Notes: generated by a model from the letters alone, not told the origin. A DNA stretch of 64,000 nucleotides from ZC4RG20 sp963782445 (GCA_963782445.1 CAWAJM010000002.1:124001-188000); one strand, 5' to 3'; positions 35,388-44,214 are shown, counted from the stretch's first letter. Made by a program: numbers and translations.

Positions 35388-36494
35388 ATGAGCAGACCCG
35401 AGGCCGACGGCCCCGAAGAGACCGGCATCGCGAAGCGCGGCCCGGTCGAACGCGGCATCGATATCGAGCAGGCGCAGCTGCGCGGATTCGCGCGCAGTAT
35501 CTCGGAGGTCGAGTGGCTGCTGCTGATCCTCGTCGTCCTCTACCTGTTCGTCACGCGATCCGATCTCGCCCAAGCCGTGCCGGTCATCGGCAGCCTCGTG
35601 GGCTTCTCGGGGTTCGTATTGGCTTTCCGCTACACGGGCGTGCTTGCGCGTCGTCAGCGGTTCAAGATCGCGCTCGAGATCCTCGCGATGCTCGCGTTCC
35701 TGACGGCCGTCCTGCGCTTCGCCGGCGGGGCCCAGAGCCCGCTCATTAATCTCTACCTTCTGCCCGTCATCGTCGCTGCCTTGACGCTCGGCAAGTTCGC
35801 GACGACCGCCGTCGTCGTCCTCGTGGGCGGCTGCTACTTAGTGCTCGCGCTCTGGGGCCACCCCGGTGCGCTGGGTCCGGCGCTCGCGGCCGAGGCGGCC
35901 GGTGTCCTCGCGCCGTTCGTGCTCGTCGCGTTTTCGACGTTGCTGCTGGCCGAGAACATCCATCTCGCAAAGGCCCGCATCAAGGCGCTGTCGGATCGCG
36001 ACGAGCTCACCGGGCTCTACAACATGCGCGCATTCAAGCGGCTCGCCGAGCGCGAGCACGATCGCGCGAGCCGTTCGAGCGCCCGCTACGCGCTGCTCAT
36101 GGTCGATGTCGACCACCTCAAGACCATCAACGATACGTACGGCCACGAGGCCGGCAACCGAGCCGTGCGTCTCGTCGGCGACGCGCTGCAGCGGCTCACG
36201 CGTACGACCGACGTGGTCGCGCGCTTCGGGGGGGACGAGTTCGTGGTGTTGCTCGCGGACGCCGACCGGGCGGCCGCCGAGGAGGTTGCCCAGCGTGTCC
36301 GCAACGTCGTCTTCTCGACGACGCTCGAGGTGGACGTCAAGATGGTGCGCGTCAAGGCCAGCGTGGGGGTCGCGAGCTTCCCCGAAGACGGCAACACGCT
36401 CGCCGCGATCATGACCGGCGCGGACCGCGCCCTGTACAAGGACAAGGAATATCGCGAGCCGCCCAAGGGCCGGCTCGTGATTCGCAAAAAATAG
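35388..36494 (+). CDS. membrane-bound diguanylate cyclase (GGDEF)
   Basis: Makes cyclic-di-GMP. The 368-aa protein has about five or six transmembrane segments (residues about 38-195) and a GGDEF domain (about 205-360). The signature RFGGDEFVVLL is intact. An RXXD inhibitory I-site (RTTD) lies five residues before it, so product inhibition is expected. The membrane part does not match a named sensor domain that I recognise. It lies 70 bases after ctpA. Confidence 0.93.
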   Translation: MSRPEADGPEETGIAKRGPVERGIDIEQAQLRGFARSISEVEWLLLILVVLYLFVTRSDLAQAVPVIGSLVGFSGFVLAFRYTGVLARRQRFKIALEILAMLAFLTAVLRFAGGAQSPLINLYLLPVIVAALTLGKFATTAVVVLVGGCYLVLALWGHPGALGPALAAEAAGVLAPFVLVAFSTLLLAENIHLAKARIKALSDRDELTGLYNMRAFKRLAEREHDRASRSSARYALLMVDVDHLKTINDTYGHEAGNRAVRLVGDALQRLTRTTDVVARFGGDEFVVLLADADRAAAEEVAQRVRNVVFSTTLEVDVKMVRVKASVGVASFPEDGNTLAAIMTGADRALYKDKEYREPPKGRLVIRKK

Positions 36495-36527
36495 CGGCCC
36501 GGCCGCCCGCGAACAGGAGGCTCTCCG

Positions 36528-37031
36528 ATGATGCATTGGTTACGGCAGGCGCGGCGCTTGGCTCCGCTTACGCGCGCGACCGTCGGCGCCGCGGCGCTCG
36601 CGGCCGTCTGGCTCGGCACCTCGACGCCCGCGGCCGCCGGGCCGCGCGAGGATTTGGCCCATGCCCGCGCCCTATGGAAGGCCGCGGGCATCGCCCGCTA
36701 CGAATACGGCTACAACAAATACTGCGCCTGCCACAAGGACAACCCGCCCGAGACCATTGTGACCGTCCGGGACGGCAAGGTCGTGCGCGTCCGGCACCGG
36801 CCCGTGGGTTACGATCGCGAGGTCGAGGCGCCGCGGGGCTTGCAGTACTACTGGACCGTCGACGGGCTCTTCGACCTCGTCGGCAAAGCGCTCGCGAGGA
36901 ATGCCGAGGTGCGTGCCGCATACGATCCCAAGCTCGGTTACCCGACGCGAATCTACGTCGACTACGACCGCAAGCTCATCGGGGACGAAGTCGACCTGCG
37001 CGTCACGAGGTTCGATCGCCTCGGTCAATGA
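36528..37031 (+). CDS. DUF6174-type exported protein
   Basis: 167-aa protein. The N-terminal hydrophobic segment (about residues 17-37) ends in an Ala-rich cleavage-like site (TPAAAGP). The mature part has the Tyr/Cys pattern YEYGYNKYCACHKD, then VTVRDGKVVRV and a C-terminal YPTRIYVDY segment, which is the DUF6174 pattern. Function is unknown. AGGAGG lies 9 bases before ATG 36528. Confidence 0.78.
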   Translation: MMHWLRQARRLAPLTRATVGAAALAAVWLGTSTPAAAGPREDLAHARALWKAAGIARYEYGYNKYCACHKDNPPETIVTVRDGKVVRVRHRPVGYDREVEAPRGLQYYWTVDGLFDLVGKALARNAEVRAAYDPKLGYPTRIYVDYDRKLIGDEVDLRVTRFDRLGQ

Positions 37032-37134
37032 ACCGGTTTGCGGGCGTGCGCGGCGACGCCCGTTTCGCGGCGCAGGCGGGAGCATCTTGTCATAAAGAGG
37101 GTCCCGCAACCGCCATCGCCGCACGCGTGCCGCC

Positions 37135-37587
37135 GTGAGAGAGCCCGCGCGACGCGCGGCGCTCCTCGTGACGCTGGTCGCGCTCTGGGCCGTATCGCTT
37201 GCGGCGCCCGCGCTGCGCGTCGCCGGCGGTCCCATGCTGCGTGGCATCGACGTCCTGCTGCAGGGCTGGCAGGCTGCCTCGCACGGTCTCGTCGCCTGGT
37301 ACGCGAATCCCTTGCTCGCGGCAGCGCTGCTGCTCGCGGCCCTGGGGCGCATTGCCGGTGCCGCGGTACTCTCGGGCTTGGCGTTATTGCTGGCGCTAAG
37401 CAGCTTCGCCATCGGGCCGATCCTGGCGCTGCAAATGGCGCACGTTCCGGCCGTCACCTTGCTGCCGGGTTTCTATGCTTGGCTGGCTGCGATCATCGCG
37501 CTTCTCGCATGGTCGACGGCACGTGCCGTTCGCCGAAACCCGAAAAAGCGCCAAATTCGCGACAGCGAAAGCCCTTTCCGGGATTGA
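37135..37587 (+). CDS. hypothetical membrane protein
   Basis: Not recognised. 150 aa from GTG 37135, with about four hydrophobic segments (residues about 8-30, 58-75, 78-95 and 104-128) and a short basic/acidic C-terminal tail (RRNPKKRQIRDSESPF). Third positions are GC-rich as in neighbouring genes. The next real gene downstream is the RNA-binding protein, after a 188-base leader. Confidence 0.6.
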   Translation: MREPARRAALLVTLVALWAVSLAAPALRVAGGPMLRGIDVLLQGWQAASHGLVAWYANPLLAAALLLAALGRIAGAAVLSGLALLLALSSFAIGPILALQMAHVPAVTLLPGFYAWLAAIIALLAWSTARAVRRNPKKRQIRDSESPFRD

Positions 37588-37775
37588 CCGGCCGAAACGC
37601 TCGCCGTAGAGTCGCAGGTACGCCCGTTTTCGGGGCGTGAGGTGTCGGTTGATTCAGCTTCGTTATAGGCGCTGCCAGAAATAATAAATTCACGGGTTTG
37701 ATCTACCGATCTAGCGCTTAATCTGACGCCGTTGGTTAAGTGGCTAGCTGTGTAAAACGGCGTGAGAGTCTGTTA
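37588..37775 (+). promoter_or_regulatory. AT-richer leader of the RRM protein gene
   Basis: A 188-base stretch much richer in A/T than the rest of the window (for example AAATAATAAATTCACGGG near 37679) runs up to ATG 37776. Leaders of this kind precede cold-inducible RNA-binding protein and cold-shock genes. No exact promoter can be assigned, and a role as a folded 5' UTR is inference. Confidence 0.5.
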
Positions 37776-38027
37776 ATGAATATTTACGTTGGCAATCTAT
37801 CGTATGGCATGAGCGAGGGGGAGCTTCGCGATGCCTTTGGGGCCTTTGGGGAGGTGTCATCGGTCAAGATTCTCATGGATCGTGAGACTGGCCGGTCACG
37901 GGGATTCGGGTTCGTGGAGATGCCGAATCAGAACGAGGCCGAGGCCGCTGTCGCTCAGTTGAACGGCAAGGACCTCGGCGGACGAGTGTTGCGCGTCAAC
38001 GAGGCGCGTCCCAGAGAGAGACGCTGA
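37776..38027 (+). CDS. RNA recognition motif (RRM) RNA-binding protein
   Basis: 83-aa single-RRM protein. RNP2 is IYVGNLSYGM at the N-terminus and RNP1 is RSRGFGFVEM (about residues 41-50). The fold closes with LGGRVLRVNEARPRE. Such bacterial glycine-rich-type RRM proteins are often cold- or stress-induced and bind structured RNA. The gene stands alone, with a long leader and a series of hairpins after the stop. The AUG has only a weak GAGAG ribosome-binding site, so translation may depend on leader structure. Confidence 0.93.
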   Translation: MNIYVGNLSYGMSEGELRDAFGAFGEVSSVKILMDRETGRSRGFGFVEMPNQNEAEAAVAQLNGKDLGGRVLRVNEARPRERR

Positions 38028-38042
38028 TCCGTCGCGGCTCGG

Positions 38043-38124
38043 GGCCGGCGCAAGCGCCGGCCTGCGGGTCCGGGTTTGCAACGTTCCCAGCGTTGCGGTA
38101 ATCGAAGCCGCGCGGGCTTCGATT
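38043..38124 (+). other. three consecutive stem-loops in the RRM gene 3' region
   Basis: Hairpin 1 (38043-38062) is GGCCGGCGC-AA-GCGCCGGCC. Hairpin 2 (38078-38096) is GCAACG, a 7-base loop, CGTTGC. Hairpin 3 (38100-38124) is AATCGAAGCC, a 5-base loop, GGCTTCGATT. They follow the RRM stop codon directly and precede a U-tract terminator. They could form a structured 3' UTR or a small RNA; the Rho-independent terminator at 38129 would end either. Confidence 0.65.
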
Positions 38125-38128
38125 GATT

Positions 38129-38172
38129 CGTGCGGCCCGGCCTTGCGGACCGCACGTAGGTTTTTCTTTTTT
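38129..38172 (+). terminator. Rho-independent terminator of the RRM gene
   Basis: A 7-bp stem (CGTGCGG with CCGCACG) encloses a GC-rich loop that can pair further, and is followed after GTAGG... by TTTTTCTTTTTT. It is the fourth hairpin after the RRM stop codon and the clearest intrinsic terminator in the window. Confidence 0.8.
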
Positions 38173-38268
38173 CGGCCGCATCGGTGACCGGCCCCCGCTT
38201 CGCGGACACCCGGGCTTGCCTATAATCGAGCGGTCTCGAAGTAACGTTGCCGCCGGCGGTCGATTTCG

Positions 38269-38547
38269 ATGATCTATCTAAAGTGGACGCCCAACGAGCT
38301 TGCGACGCTGGACATGGGTGCGCTCTATACGGAAGTCGACGAGGATGGCTGGGTGCAGCGCGAGGTCGGCGTCGATTTCGACGGCTTCGCGGTGCACCAT
38401 CTCGTTCCGTCCGATGGCGACCCTGGCTGGTTCGGCAACGCGCGGCTCACGCAGCTCATGCTGGACAGCAACGTCACGAAGGCCGAGTTCGAGTCGGTCT
38501 GGCGAGCGGCCGCGGACCGGGAGGGACTGAACGGCGGCTTACGCTGA
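38269..38547 (+). CDS. DUF6881-like small protein
   Basis: 92-aa protein of unknown function. The pattern YLKW..., LYTEVDEDGWVQREVGVDFDG matches the DUF6881 family as I recall it (Tyr-Ser/Thr-Glu-Leu/Val-Asp-Glu motif followed by an Arg-Glu-Val strand). It is acidic and has no signal peptide. It converges with the next gene; a hairpin lies between the two. Confidence 0.72.
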   Translation: MIYLKWTPNELATLDMGALYTEVDEDGWVQREVGVDFDGFAVHHLVPSDGDPGWFGNARLTQLMLDSNVTKAEFESVWRAAADREGLNGGLR

Positions 38548-38556
38548 CGCCGCGGT

Positions 38557-38582
38557 TGCGGCGCCTCGTTAGCGGCGCCGCA
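38557..38582. terminator. hairpin between convergent genes
   Basis: A 9-bp perfect stem (TGCGGCGCC with GGCGCCGCA) has an 8-base loop. It sits between the convergent genes ending at 38547 and 38569 and overlaps the end of the latter. It lacks a clear U-tract, so bidirectional termination is likely but unproven. Confidence 0.5.
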
Positions 38583-38916
38583 GTTTCGGCGGCGCCGGCA
38601 GGACCACGGTGTCGTAGGGATTGTAGCCTTGGCCGGCCGCCGGCCTCTCGCCGGCCTCGGCCTCGGCCTCGTCCGCGATCTCCAGCCCGGTGTGGTCGAG
38701 CGCTTTGAGGTAGTCGAAGGTGTCGTCGATGTCGGCCCCGCTCTCGCCCTCCGTGACCCATTTCCAGCGGGCCCGGCCCAGGTCGTCGAAATCGATGCCG
38801 CCGGCGCTGTCGTCAGCCGCCGAGACGACGCCGTCGTCCGGCTCGCTTGAGGCGTCCGCGCGGAGGCGCACGGTGGGCTCGCGGACCGTCGGGTCCGGGC
38901 TTTCCGACTCTTTCAT
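38569..38916 (-). CDS. acidic hypothetical protein
   Basis: Not recognised. 115 aa from ATG 38916. It is strongly acidic (DDGVVSAADDSAGGIDFDDL), with a more conserved-looking core WKWVTEGESGADIDDTFDYL and a basic C-terminus (PPKLRRR). No signal peptide or membrane segment. The ribosome-binding site is weak, and the frame extends upstream to 39057, so the start is uncertain. A perfect palindrome lies 45-60 bases upstream. Confidence 0.6.
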   Translation of the reverse strand: MKESESPDPTVREPTVRLRADASSEPDDGVVSAADDSAGGIDFDDLGRARWKWVTEGESGADIDDTFDYLKALDHTGLEIADEAEAEAGERPAAGQGYNPYDTVVLPAPPKLRRR

Positions 38917-38960
38917 GACGGCGTTTGCGGCGGGCGGAACATCCAAGCATGTTAACGCCC

Positions 38961-38977
38961 CGCACCAATTTGGTGCG
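38961..38977. promoter_or_regulatory. 17-bp palindrome resembling an NtrC box
   Basis: CGCACCAATTTGGTGCG is a perfect inverted repeat (8-bp arms, 1-base centre). It matches 10 of the 12 specified bases of the NtrC consensus TGCACC-N5-GGTGCA. It lies upstream of the minus-strand gene starting at 38916 and about 145 bases before the tRNA. No sigma-54 -24/-12 element could be found beside it, so it may be an operator for another regulator. Confidence 0.5.
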
Positions 38978-39121
38978 TGACGGCGTTCACGTTCGCCGAC
39001 ATGCGGGGCGGTAATTTCCCCGGGCTTCGCATTGCCGCCTGGGCGGGCACGCAACACTCGACTGCGGGGCGCGCCTCGGTTACCTTGCGCATCCCGGCGG
39101 CGGAAACGCCGCCGGCGATCG

Positions 39122-39198
<77 letters not shown>

Positions 39199-39257
39199 AC
39201 CCTTCGCGGGGCCGGCGCGGCCTCGAACGCGCAAAGCCCGAGGCCGTTGCGGGGCGC

Positions 39258-39884
39258 TTACTGCCCCCCGGCCTGGCCGCCGCTCGTGTCGGCGCCCGCG
39301 CCGCCTTCGCCCTCTTTCGCCTCCGCGGCCTTCACGGCGGCCGGGGCGACCTGGCTGGCCATGTAGTGCACGGCGGCAATGATGTCCGCGTCCGGCAGGT
39401 CGGGCCGTCCGCCCTTGGGGGGCATGAACCCGCTTTGGCCCTGGAAGCCATGCAGCGCGTGCTGCTCGAGCGTCGGGATCCCCTTGGCGATGCGCGGGTC
39501 CCACATCTCCTTGTTGCCGACAACCGGCGCGCCGCCGGCCCCCGGGGGCGCATGGCAGGCAAAGCAGACCATGCTGAATACCTCGTGGCCCGTGAGCTTC
39601 TTGCCCGGGGTCGCGGGCGCCGCTGCGGCCGCCGCCGCCGCCCTGGCCTTCTTGAGCTCCTCGGCTCCGAGCATGACGACGCGGCCCACGGGCTCGATGC
39701 GCTTGTCGATTTCCTGCTGCACGAGCGGATCGGAAAGCTCGTAGCGCCCTGCGGTGTTGATCGCGATGCTGCGCGCCGCAAAGAACAGTCCGACCGCGAC
39801 ACCGATCAGAACACCGAGCACCAGCACGAAGCTGTCGAAAAATTGTTGGTCGTGGTCGCGCAAAACGACGTCCTCTTCGGTCAA
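39258..39884 (-). CDS. membrane-anchored c-type cytochrome, cytochrome c5 family
   Basis: 208-aa protein. An uncleaved N-terminal membrane anchor (about residues 16-38, FDSFVLVLGVLIGVAVGLFF) and an Ala-rich linker precede one haem-binding domain. The haem motif is CFACH, with the axial methionine in QSGFMPPKGG. The C-terminal tail is Ala/Gly/Glu-rich. It transfers electrons in the periplasm. In relatives this class sits near terminal oxidases; none is in this window. Confidence 0.92.
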   Translation of the reverse strand: MTEEDVVLRDHDQQFFDSFVLVLGVLIGVAVGLFFAARSIAINTAGRYELSDPLVQQEIDKRIEPVGRVVMLGAEELKKARAAAAAAAAPATPGKKLTGHEVFSMVCFACHAPPGAGGAPVVGNKEMWDPRIAKGIPTLEQHALHGFQGQSGFMPPKGGRPDLPDADIIAAVHYMASQVAPAAVKAAEAKEGEGGAGADTSGGQAGGQ

Positions 39885-40002
39885 GTTCGGAAAAACCGCG
39901 CGCGATTATAGCCGATATCCGTTCCGGGTATGGGGGAGCGCCGCAGCGGCATGGCACGGCGCGGCGGGCGGGGTCCCTGCCTCCCTCGCCCGCCGCCGGC
40001 CC

Positions 40003-41316
40003 CTAATCCATCGAGGCCTCGCGCGTCTCCGGCCCGAGCCACGAGCTCGCGAGGACCAGCAGGCCGCCGAGCGCGATGAGTACGAGCGCCGTGTACTCGT
40101 ACGGCATGAATCGGCTCAATCCGAGCAGCCAGAAGCTGTAGAGGCCCGGAATCACGAGGCCGGTCGTATAGCTCACGGCGAAGCCGGTCGAGCGCATGCG
40201 GGCCGGGAAGCGCTCGTTGAGATAGACGATGAAGGCGCTGAGCGGCGCGGCTGTCAGCATGAGCGCCGCGATCGCGAGCGCGCCGACGACCGCGAACGGG
40301 GCGCCGCCATGGGCGAGGCGGATCATGCCGTAAAGCATGGGGGTCACGATGACCACGAACCAGCCGCCCATGAGCGTCAACAGGCGCCGCCGGCCGATGC
40401 GCTGCGAGAGCACGCCGAATGCAATCATCGCGACGATCTGGAGGAAGTGGCCGACGACGAGCAGCCGGGTCACGCTGACTGCCGGTTGGTGCAGGACCTG
40501 GATCAGCAGCGTGGGCAGAAAGGAGACCATGAGCTGCGCCGCGAGCCAGTACCCCGTCGTCAACAGGAGCACCAGCAGCGTGGCCCCTAAGTTCTCGCGC
40601 GCGAACATCTCGACGAGCGGATGGCGCCCCTTGGACGCGGCCCGGATCGACTTCATGTCGGCCTCCGGGATGCGCGAGTAGTAGATCAGGTAGCCGATAC
40701 CGAACAGCACCCCGAGGAAAAACGGCACGCGCCAGCCCCAGGTCAGGAACGTAGCGTGGGACATCGTATCCTGCGTCAGCAACTGCGTTGCATTCATGCC
40801 CAGCACCGCGACGGCGGCGGGCGCGGCGAGCAGGCCGCCCATGAGGCCCCGCATGGCCTTCGGCGAGCGCTCGAGGGCCAGCGGAATGGGCGCCGCGTAG
40901 CCGCCGGAGACGAACATGCCGACGAGCAGGCGCAGTACGAGCATCGCGCCGATGGAGGCCATGCCCCAATGCGCGTAGCCGGGCAGCAGGCCCATGAGCA
41001 GGGTCAGCACCGTGAAGCCGATGCCCGAGATCATGGCCGTGCGCTTGCGGCCGATCGTGTCGGCTAGACTGCCGAAGATCGGGCTGCCCAAGGGCCGGCC
41101 GAGCAGGCCCACGGTGAAGATCAGCGTCGTGAGCGTCGCCTTGGCCGTCGTCGAGAGCGACGCGGGCTCGAAGTACGCCATCGCCGCCGGCAGGATGAAG
41201 GCCGGCAGATAGACGTCCCAGCTATCGACGAACATTGCGACGGCGCCGCCCGTCAGGGTTCTCCGAACCTCGACCGGCAGTCGCTCGGCCAGGCTGCTCC
41301 TCTCGACTATGGCCAT
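40003..41316 (-). CDS. MFS transporter (metabolite:H+ symporter-like)
   Basis: 437-aa, 12-segment inner-membrane transporter. TM1 contains MFVDSWDVYLPAFILPAAM. The conserved loop 2-3 motif is GSLADTIGRKRTAMISG and the second-half repeat is GVLSQRIGRRRLLTL. The pattern is closest to the metabolite:proton symporter branch; the substrate cannot be assigned. Monocistronic: 109 bases from the cytochrome gene and more than 300 from comM. Confidence 0.88.
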   Translation of the reverse strand: MAIVERSSLAERLPVEVRRTLTGGAVAMFVDSWDVYLPAFILPAAMAYFEPASLSTTAKATLTTLIFTVGLLGRPLGSPIFGSLADTIGRKRTAMISGIGFTVLTLLMGLLPGYAHWGMASIGAMLVLRLLVGMFVSGGYAAPIPLALERSPKAMRGLMGGLLAAPAAVAVLGMNATQLLTQDTMSHATFLTWGWRVPFFLGVLFGIGYLIYYSRIPEADMKSIRAASKGRHPLVEMFARENLGATLLVLLLTTGYWLAAQLMVSFLPTLLIQVLHQPAVSVTRLLVVGHFLQIVAMIAFGVLSQRIGRRRLLTLMGGWFVVIVTPMLYGMIRLAHGGAPFAVVGALAIAALMLTAAPLSAFIVYLNERFPARMRSTGFAVSYTTGLVIPGLYSFWLLGLSRFMPYEYTALVLIALGGLLVLASSWLGPETREASMD

Positions 41317-41630
41317 GAAAATCCCCCTATCGGGCGGCTGCGCCTCGTCTCGGTCGGGCTATTGTAGGGCCTCTATAGGCAGGCCGGGCCGGGGCCGGCA
41401 TCCGGGGCGGGCGACACGGCGCCGTGAACAATGCGGTCGCCTCCGTCTCCCGCCGTGCTGTGTCGACCGCTAGTTATAACAAGCCCAGCGCGAGATGGAA
41501 GCACGTCGGCTCGTTGCGAGGGCGTCCCTCGGCGCGCCGCCCACTGCGATCGTCGAGCGCGCTTAGCGGCCGCCATGTAAGCCAAGCGATCGCAGAAAGG
41601 GGCCGCCGTCGGCCGTCCGCCGTCGGCGCA
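41317..41630. other. intergenic gap, no gene recognised
   Basis: 314 bases between the MFS gene start and the comM stop, all on the minus strand. It probably holds the MFS promoter. No repeat, RNA or coding frame could be supported. Confidence 0.6.
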
Positions 41631-43154
41631 TCATTGCTCGGACAGACTCCTTGCGCACGCCGACCGTTGCAGCCCCCTGAGCTGCAGTGCCTCAGCGACA
41701 TGCACGGGCGTGACGCGCTCGGCGTCCTCGAGGTCCGCGATGGTCAGCGCAACCCTCAGGATGCGCGTGTAGCTGCGCATGCTGAGTCGCCAGCGGTCGA
41801 TGGCGCGGCCGAGCAGACGGCGGGCGTCGTCTTCGAGCACCGGCAAGGCGCGGAGCTTGGCATCGGCGAGACGCGCGTTGAGCGTGCCGCGGCGGGCGAC
41901 CTGGCGGCCGCGCACGGCCGCGATCCTTGCCGCGAGCGCGGGCGTTTCCCGGGCCTCGTGCGGCTCGGCCGCATCCCTGAAGCGCATCCGCGGCACCTCG
42001 ACGTGCAAATCGAAGCGATCCAGCAGCGGCCCCGAGATCCTGCCGCGATAGCTTTCGATGCGGACCGGCGTGCAGCGGCAGCGATCGGTTCCGTCGCCCA
42101 AGTACCCGCAAGGACATGGATTCATGGCCGCGACGAGCTGAAATTCCGCCGGAAACGTGACCTGTTCATGCACGCGTGAAATGCGCGCGACGCCGGCCTC
42201 CAGCGGTTCGCGCAGCGCCTCTAGAGCCCGACGTGAGAACTCCGGCAGCTCGTCGAGAAACAATACGCCGCGATGAGCCAGTGAAATCTCTCCGGGGCGC
42301 GGCCGCGGCCCGCCGCCGACGAGCGCGATGGCCGAGGTCGTGTGATGCGGCGCGCGAAACGGCCGGCGCCGACCGCTGGCGAGCATCTCGGCGTCGCCGG
42401 CAACGGACGCGATGGTCGCGACACAAAGCATGTCCTCGAGCTCGAGCGGCGGCAGGAGCCCGCGCAGCCGCTCCGCGAGCATGCTCTTGCCGCTGCCGGG
42501 CGGGCCCATCATGAGTAGATTGTGAGCGCCGGCAGCCGCGATCGTGAGCGCGCGTTTGGCCATGGGCTGGCCGCGTACGTCGGCGAGGTCGAGCCCCTCG
42601 GCCCGCGGTGCGGCCGGTCCTCGCCCGGCCAGGCGCTCGAGTGGCGCCCCCTCGCGGAGGTGATCCAGCACCTCGCCGAGGGTGTCTGCGACATAGACTT
42701 CGGCGTCCTCGACAAGCTCGGCCTCGCGCCGGTTGGCGCGCGGCAGGACGATGGCGCGGCCGGCGTCACGGGCCGCGAGCACGGCCGGCAGCGCGCCCCG
42801 GACCGCCCGCAGCTCGCCGCTGAGGGCCAGCTCGCCAAGGAACTCGAGCCGTCCGTCGGACCAGCGCACGTCGAGTTGCGCCTTGGCGAGACCGAGCGCG
42901 ATCGCGAGATCGAAGCGGCCGCCCTCTTTGGGAATGTCGGCGGGGCCCAAGTGGACCGTGATGCGGCTCGCGGACGGGTAGAGCCTGCAGTTCTGCAGCG
43001 CGGCGCGCACGCGATCCTTGCTCTCGCGCACGGCAGCGGCCGGCAGGCCCGTGATCGAAAAGCCCGGCAGGCCGCCGGCAAGATGCGCCTCGACCACGAC
43101 CTCATAGGCCTGCATGCCGCGCTGCCCGCGGCTCAACACGCGCGCTAGCGGCAT
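41631..43154 (-). CDS. comM: ComM / YifB Mg-chelatase-like AAA+ ATPase
   Basis: Hexameric helicase that promotes branch migration during natural transformation, 507 aa. A Lon-protease-S5-like N-terminal fold (GLPGFSITGLPAAAVRESKDR) precedes Walker A GPPGSGKS, the Mg-chelatase box RPFRAPHHTTSAIALVGGG and Walker B GVLFLDELPEF. The zinc-like cysteine cluster is NPCPCGYLGDGTDRCRC. ATG 43154 was preferred over GTG 43166. It lies downstream of ubiK, as in Pseudomonas. Confidence 0.95.
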   Translation of the reverse strand: MPLARVLSRGQRGMQAYEVVVEAHLAGGLPGFSITGLPAAAVRESKDRVRAALQNCRLYPSASRITVHLGPADIPKEGGRFDLAIALGLAKAQLDVRWSDGRLEFLGELALSGELRAVRGALPAVLAARDAGRAIVLPRANRREAELVEDAEVYVADTLGEVLDHLREGAPLERLAGRGPAAPRAEGLDLADVRGQPMAKRALTIAAAGAHNLLMMGPPGSGKSMLAERLRGLLPPLELEDMLCVATIASVAGDAEMLASGRRRPFRAPHHTTSAIALVGGGPRPRPGEISLAHRGVLFLDELPEFSRRALEALREPLEAGVARISRVHEQVTFPAEFQLVAAMNPCPCGYLGDGTDRCRCTPVRIESYRGRISGPLLDRFDLHVEVPRMRFRDAAEPHEARETPALAARIAAVRGRQVARRGTLNARLADAKLRALPVLEDDARRLLGRAIDRWRLSMRSYTRILRVALTIADLEDAERVTPVHVAEALQLRGLQRSACARSLSEQ

Positions 43155-43232
43155 CGCTCCGTCCACGGTTTGCGCGCTGCAGGCGCTTGCGCGGCCCGGC
43201 CGGTGCGGCCAGGGCCCGGAGTGTGCGAAGGG

Positions 43233-43526
43233 CTACTGGGGCGGCGGCGCCCCCGGCGGGCTGCGGCGCCCGACCTCGCGTTCGAGCTCGGCGAGACGCG
43301 TATCGAGCGCCTCGAGCTTCTCGCGCGTGCGCTCGAGCACCGCACTCTGCACGTCGAATTCCTCACGCGAAACCAGGTCCATTCTCTCGAGACCGGATTT
43401 GAGCAGGGCCCTGAAGTTGCGCTCGAGGTCCCCGCCGAGCATGCGCAGGTTCTTCGGCAGCGACTGCGCGAGCTGTCGGGCCAGATCGTCTACGTTGAAA
43501 CCGCCTGACCTTTGGTCCTCGTCCAT
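43233..43526 (-). CDS. ubiK: ubiquinone biosynthesis accessory factor UbiK (BMFP family)
   Basis: 97-aa helical protein that helps the Ubi complex, together with UbiJ, in aerobic ubiquinone synthesis. The N-terminal amphipathic part VDDLARQLAQSLPKNLRM is followed by a coiled coil (about residues 55-88, EEFDVQSAVLERTREKLEAL) that can trimerise, and a Pro-rich tail. The partner gene ubiJ is at 56659. It precedes comM by 78 bases. Confidence 0.93.
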   Translation of the reverse strand: MDEDQRSGGFNVDDLARQLAQSLPKNLRMLGGDLERNFRALLKSGLERMDLVSREEFDVQSAVLERTREKLEALDTRLAELEREVGRRSPPGAPPPQ

Positions 43527-43761
43527 TTGACTTCCCTTCTCTAGACTTTGCCGAGCCGCGAATCCGGCCCGAGCGGCCCGATTCGCGCAGCCGCGCGCTC
43601 GGCCGACGGCGTTCGCGCGCGTTCAAGAAGGACCCATGATACCGAAGCGGGACGCCGCTCGGGCCCGGGGGGCCGCCGGCCGGAAAAAGGGGACGCACGT
43701 CACGGGTTGCGCTACGGCCCCATGCTAGACTCGCCCACTGAGCTAGCAGGAGACTTGAGGC

Positions 43762-44214
43762 GTGCGCGCACTATTGCTGATGCTTGCGCTCGTCAGCACG
43801 AGCCTTTGGGCCGGCGAGGTGTACCGGTCGGTCGGTGCCGATGGCACGGTGACCTACAGCGACGTGCCGACCGGCAACAATTCCCAGCCTGTCTTCATTC
43901 TCGTGCCGCGGCCGGCTTCCGGGCCCCGCAGCACGGCGGCGTCGGCGTCGCCGACGGCCCCTGCCGCAGAGTCCAATGCGGACGGCGCGGCCAAGGACGG
44001 TTCCGGCGCCAAGCCCGACGCGCAGGCGGCCAAGCCCGACGCGAAGGAAAAGGCCAAGAACTGCCAGAACGCGCGCGATCGGGCGCAGCGGTACAGTGAG
44101 GCCCACCGTCTCTACCGAACCGGCGCAAATGGGGAGCGTGAGTACCTCACCGATGCAGAGATCGACGAAGCCCGAGCCCAGGCCAAGGCCAACGTCGACC
44201 GCTGGTGCAACTGA
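43762..44214 (+). CDS. DUF4124 domain-containing exported protein
   Basis: 150-aa protein of unknown function from GTG 43762. A signal peptide (LLLMLALVSTSLWA) is followed by the DUF4124 motif EVYRSVGADGTVTYSDVPTG. An Ala/Asp/Lys-rich linker and a C-terminal helical segment with two cysteines (NCQNARDRAQRY ... VDRWCN) complete it. Its 3' end probably overlaps the start of the sensor kinase gene. It is the second DUF4124 gene in the window placed directly before a histidine kinase. Confidence 0.85.
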   Translation: MRALLLMLALVSTSLWAGEVYRSVGADGTVTYSDVPTGNNSQPVFILVPRPASGPRSTAASASPTAPAAESNADGAAKDGSGAKPDAQAAKPDAKEKAKNCQNARDRAQRYSEAHRLYRTGANGEREYLTDAEIDEARAQAKANVDRWCN

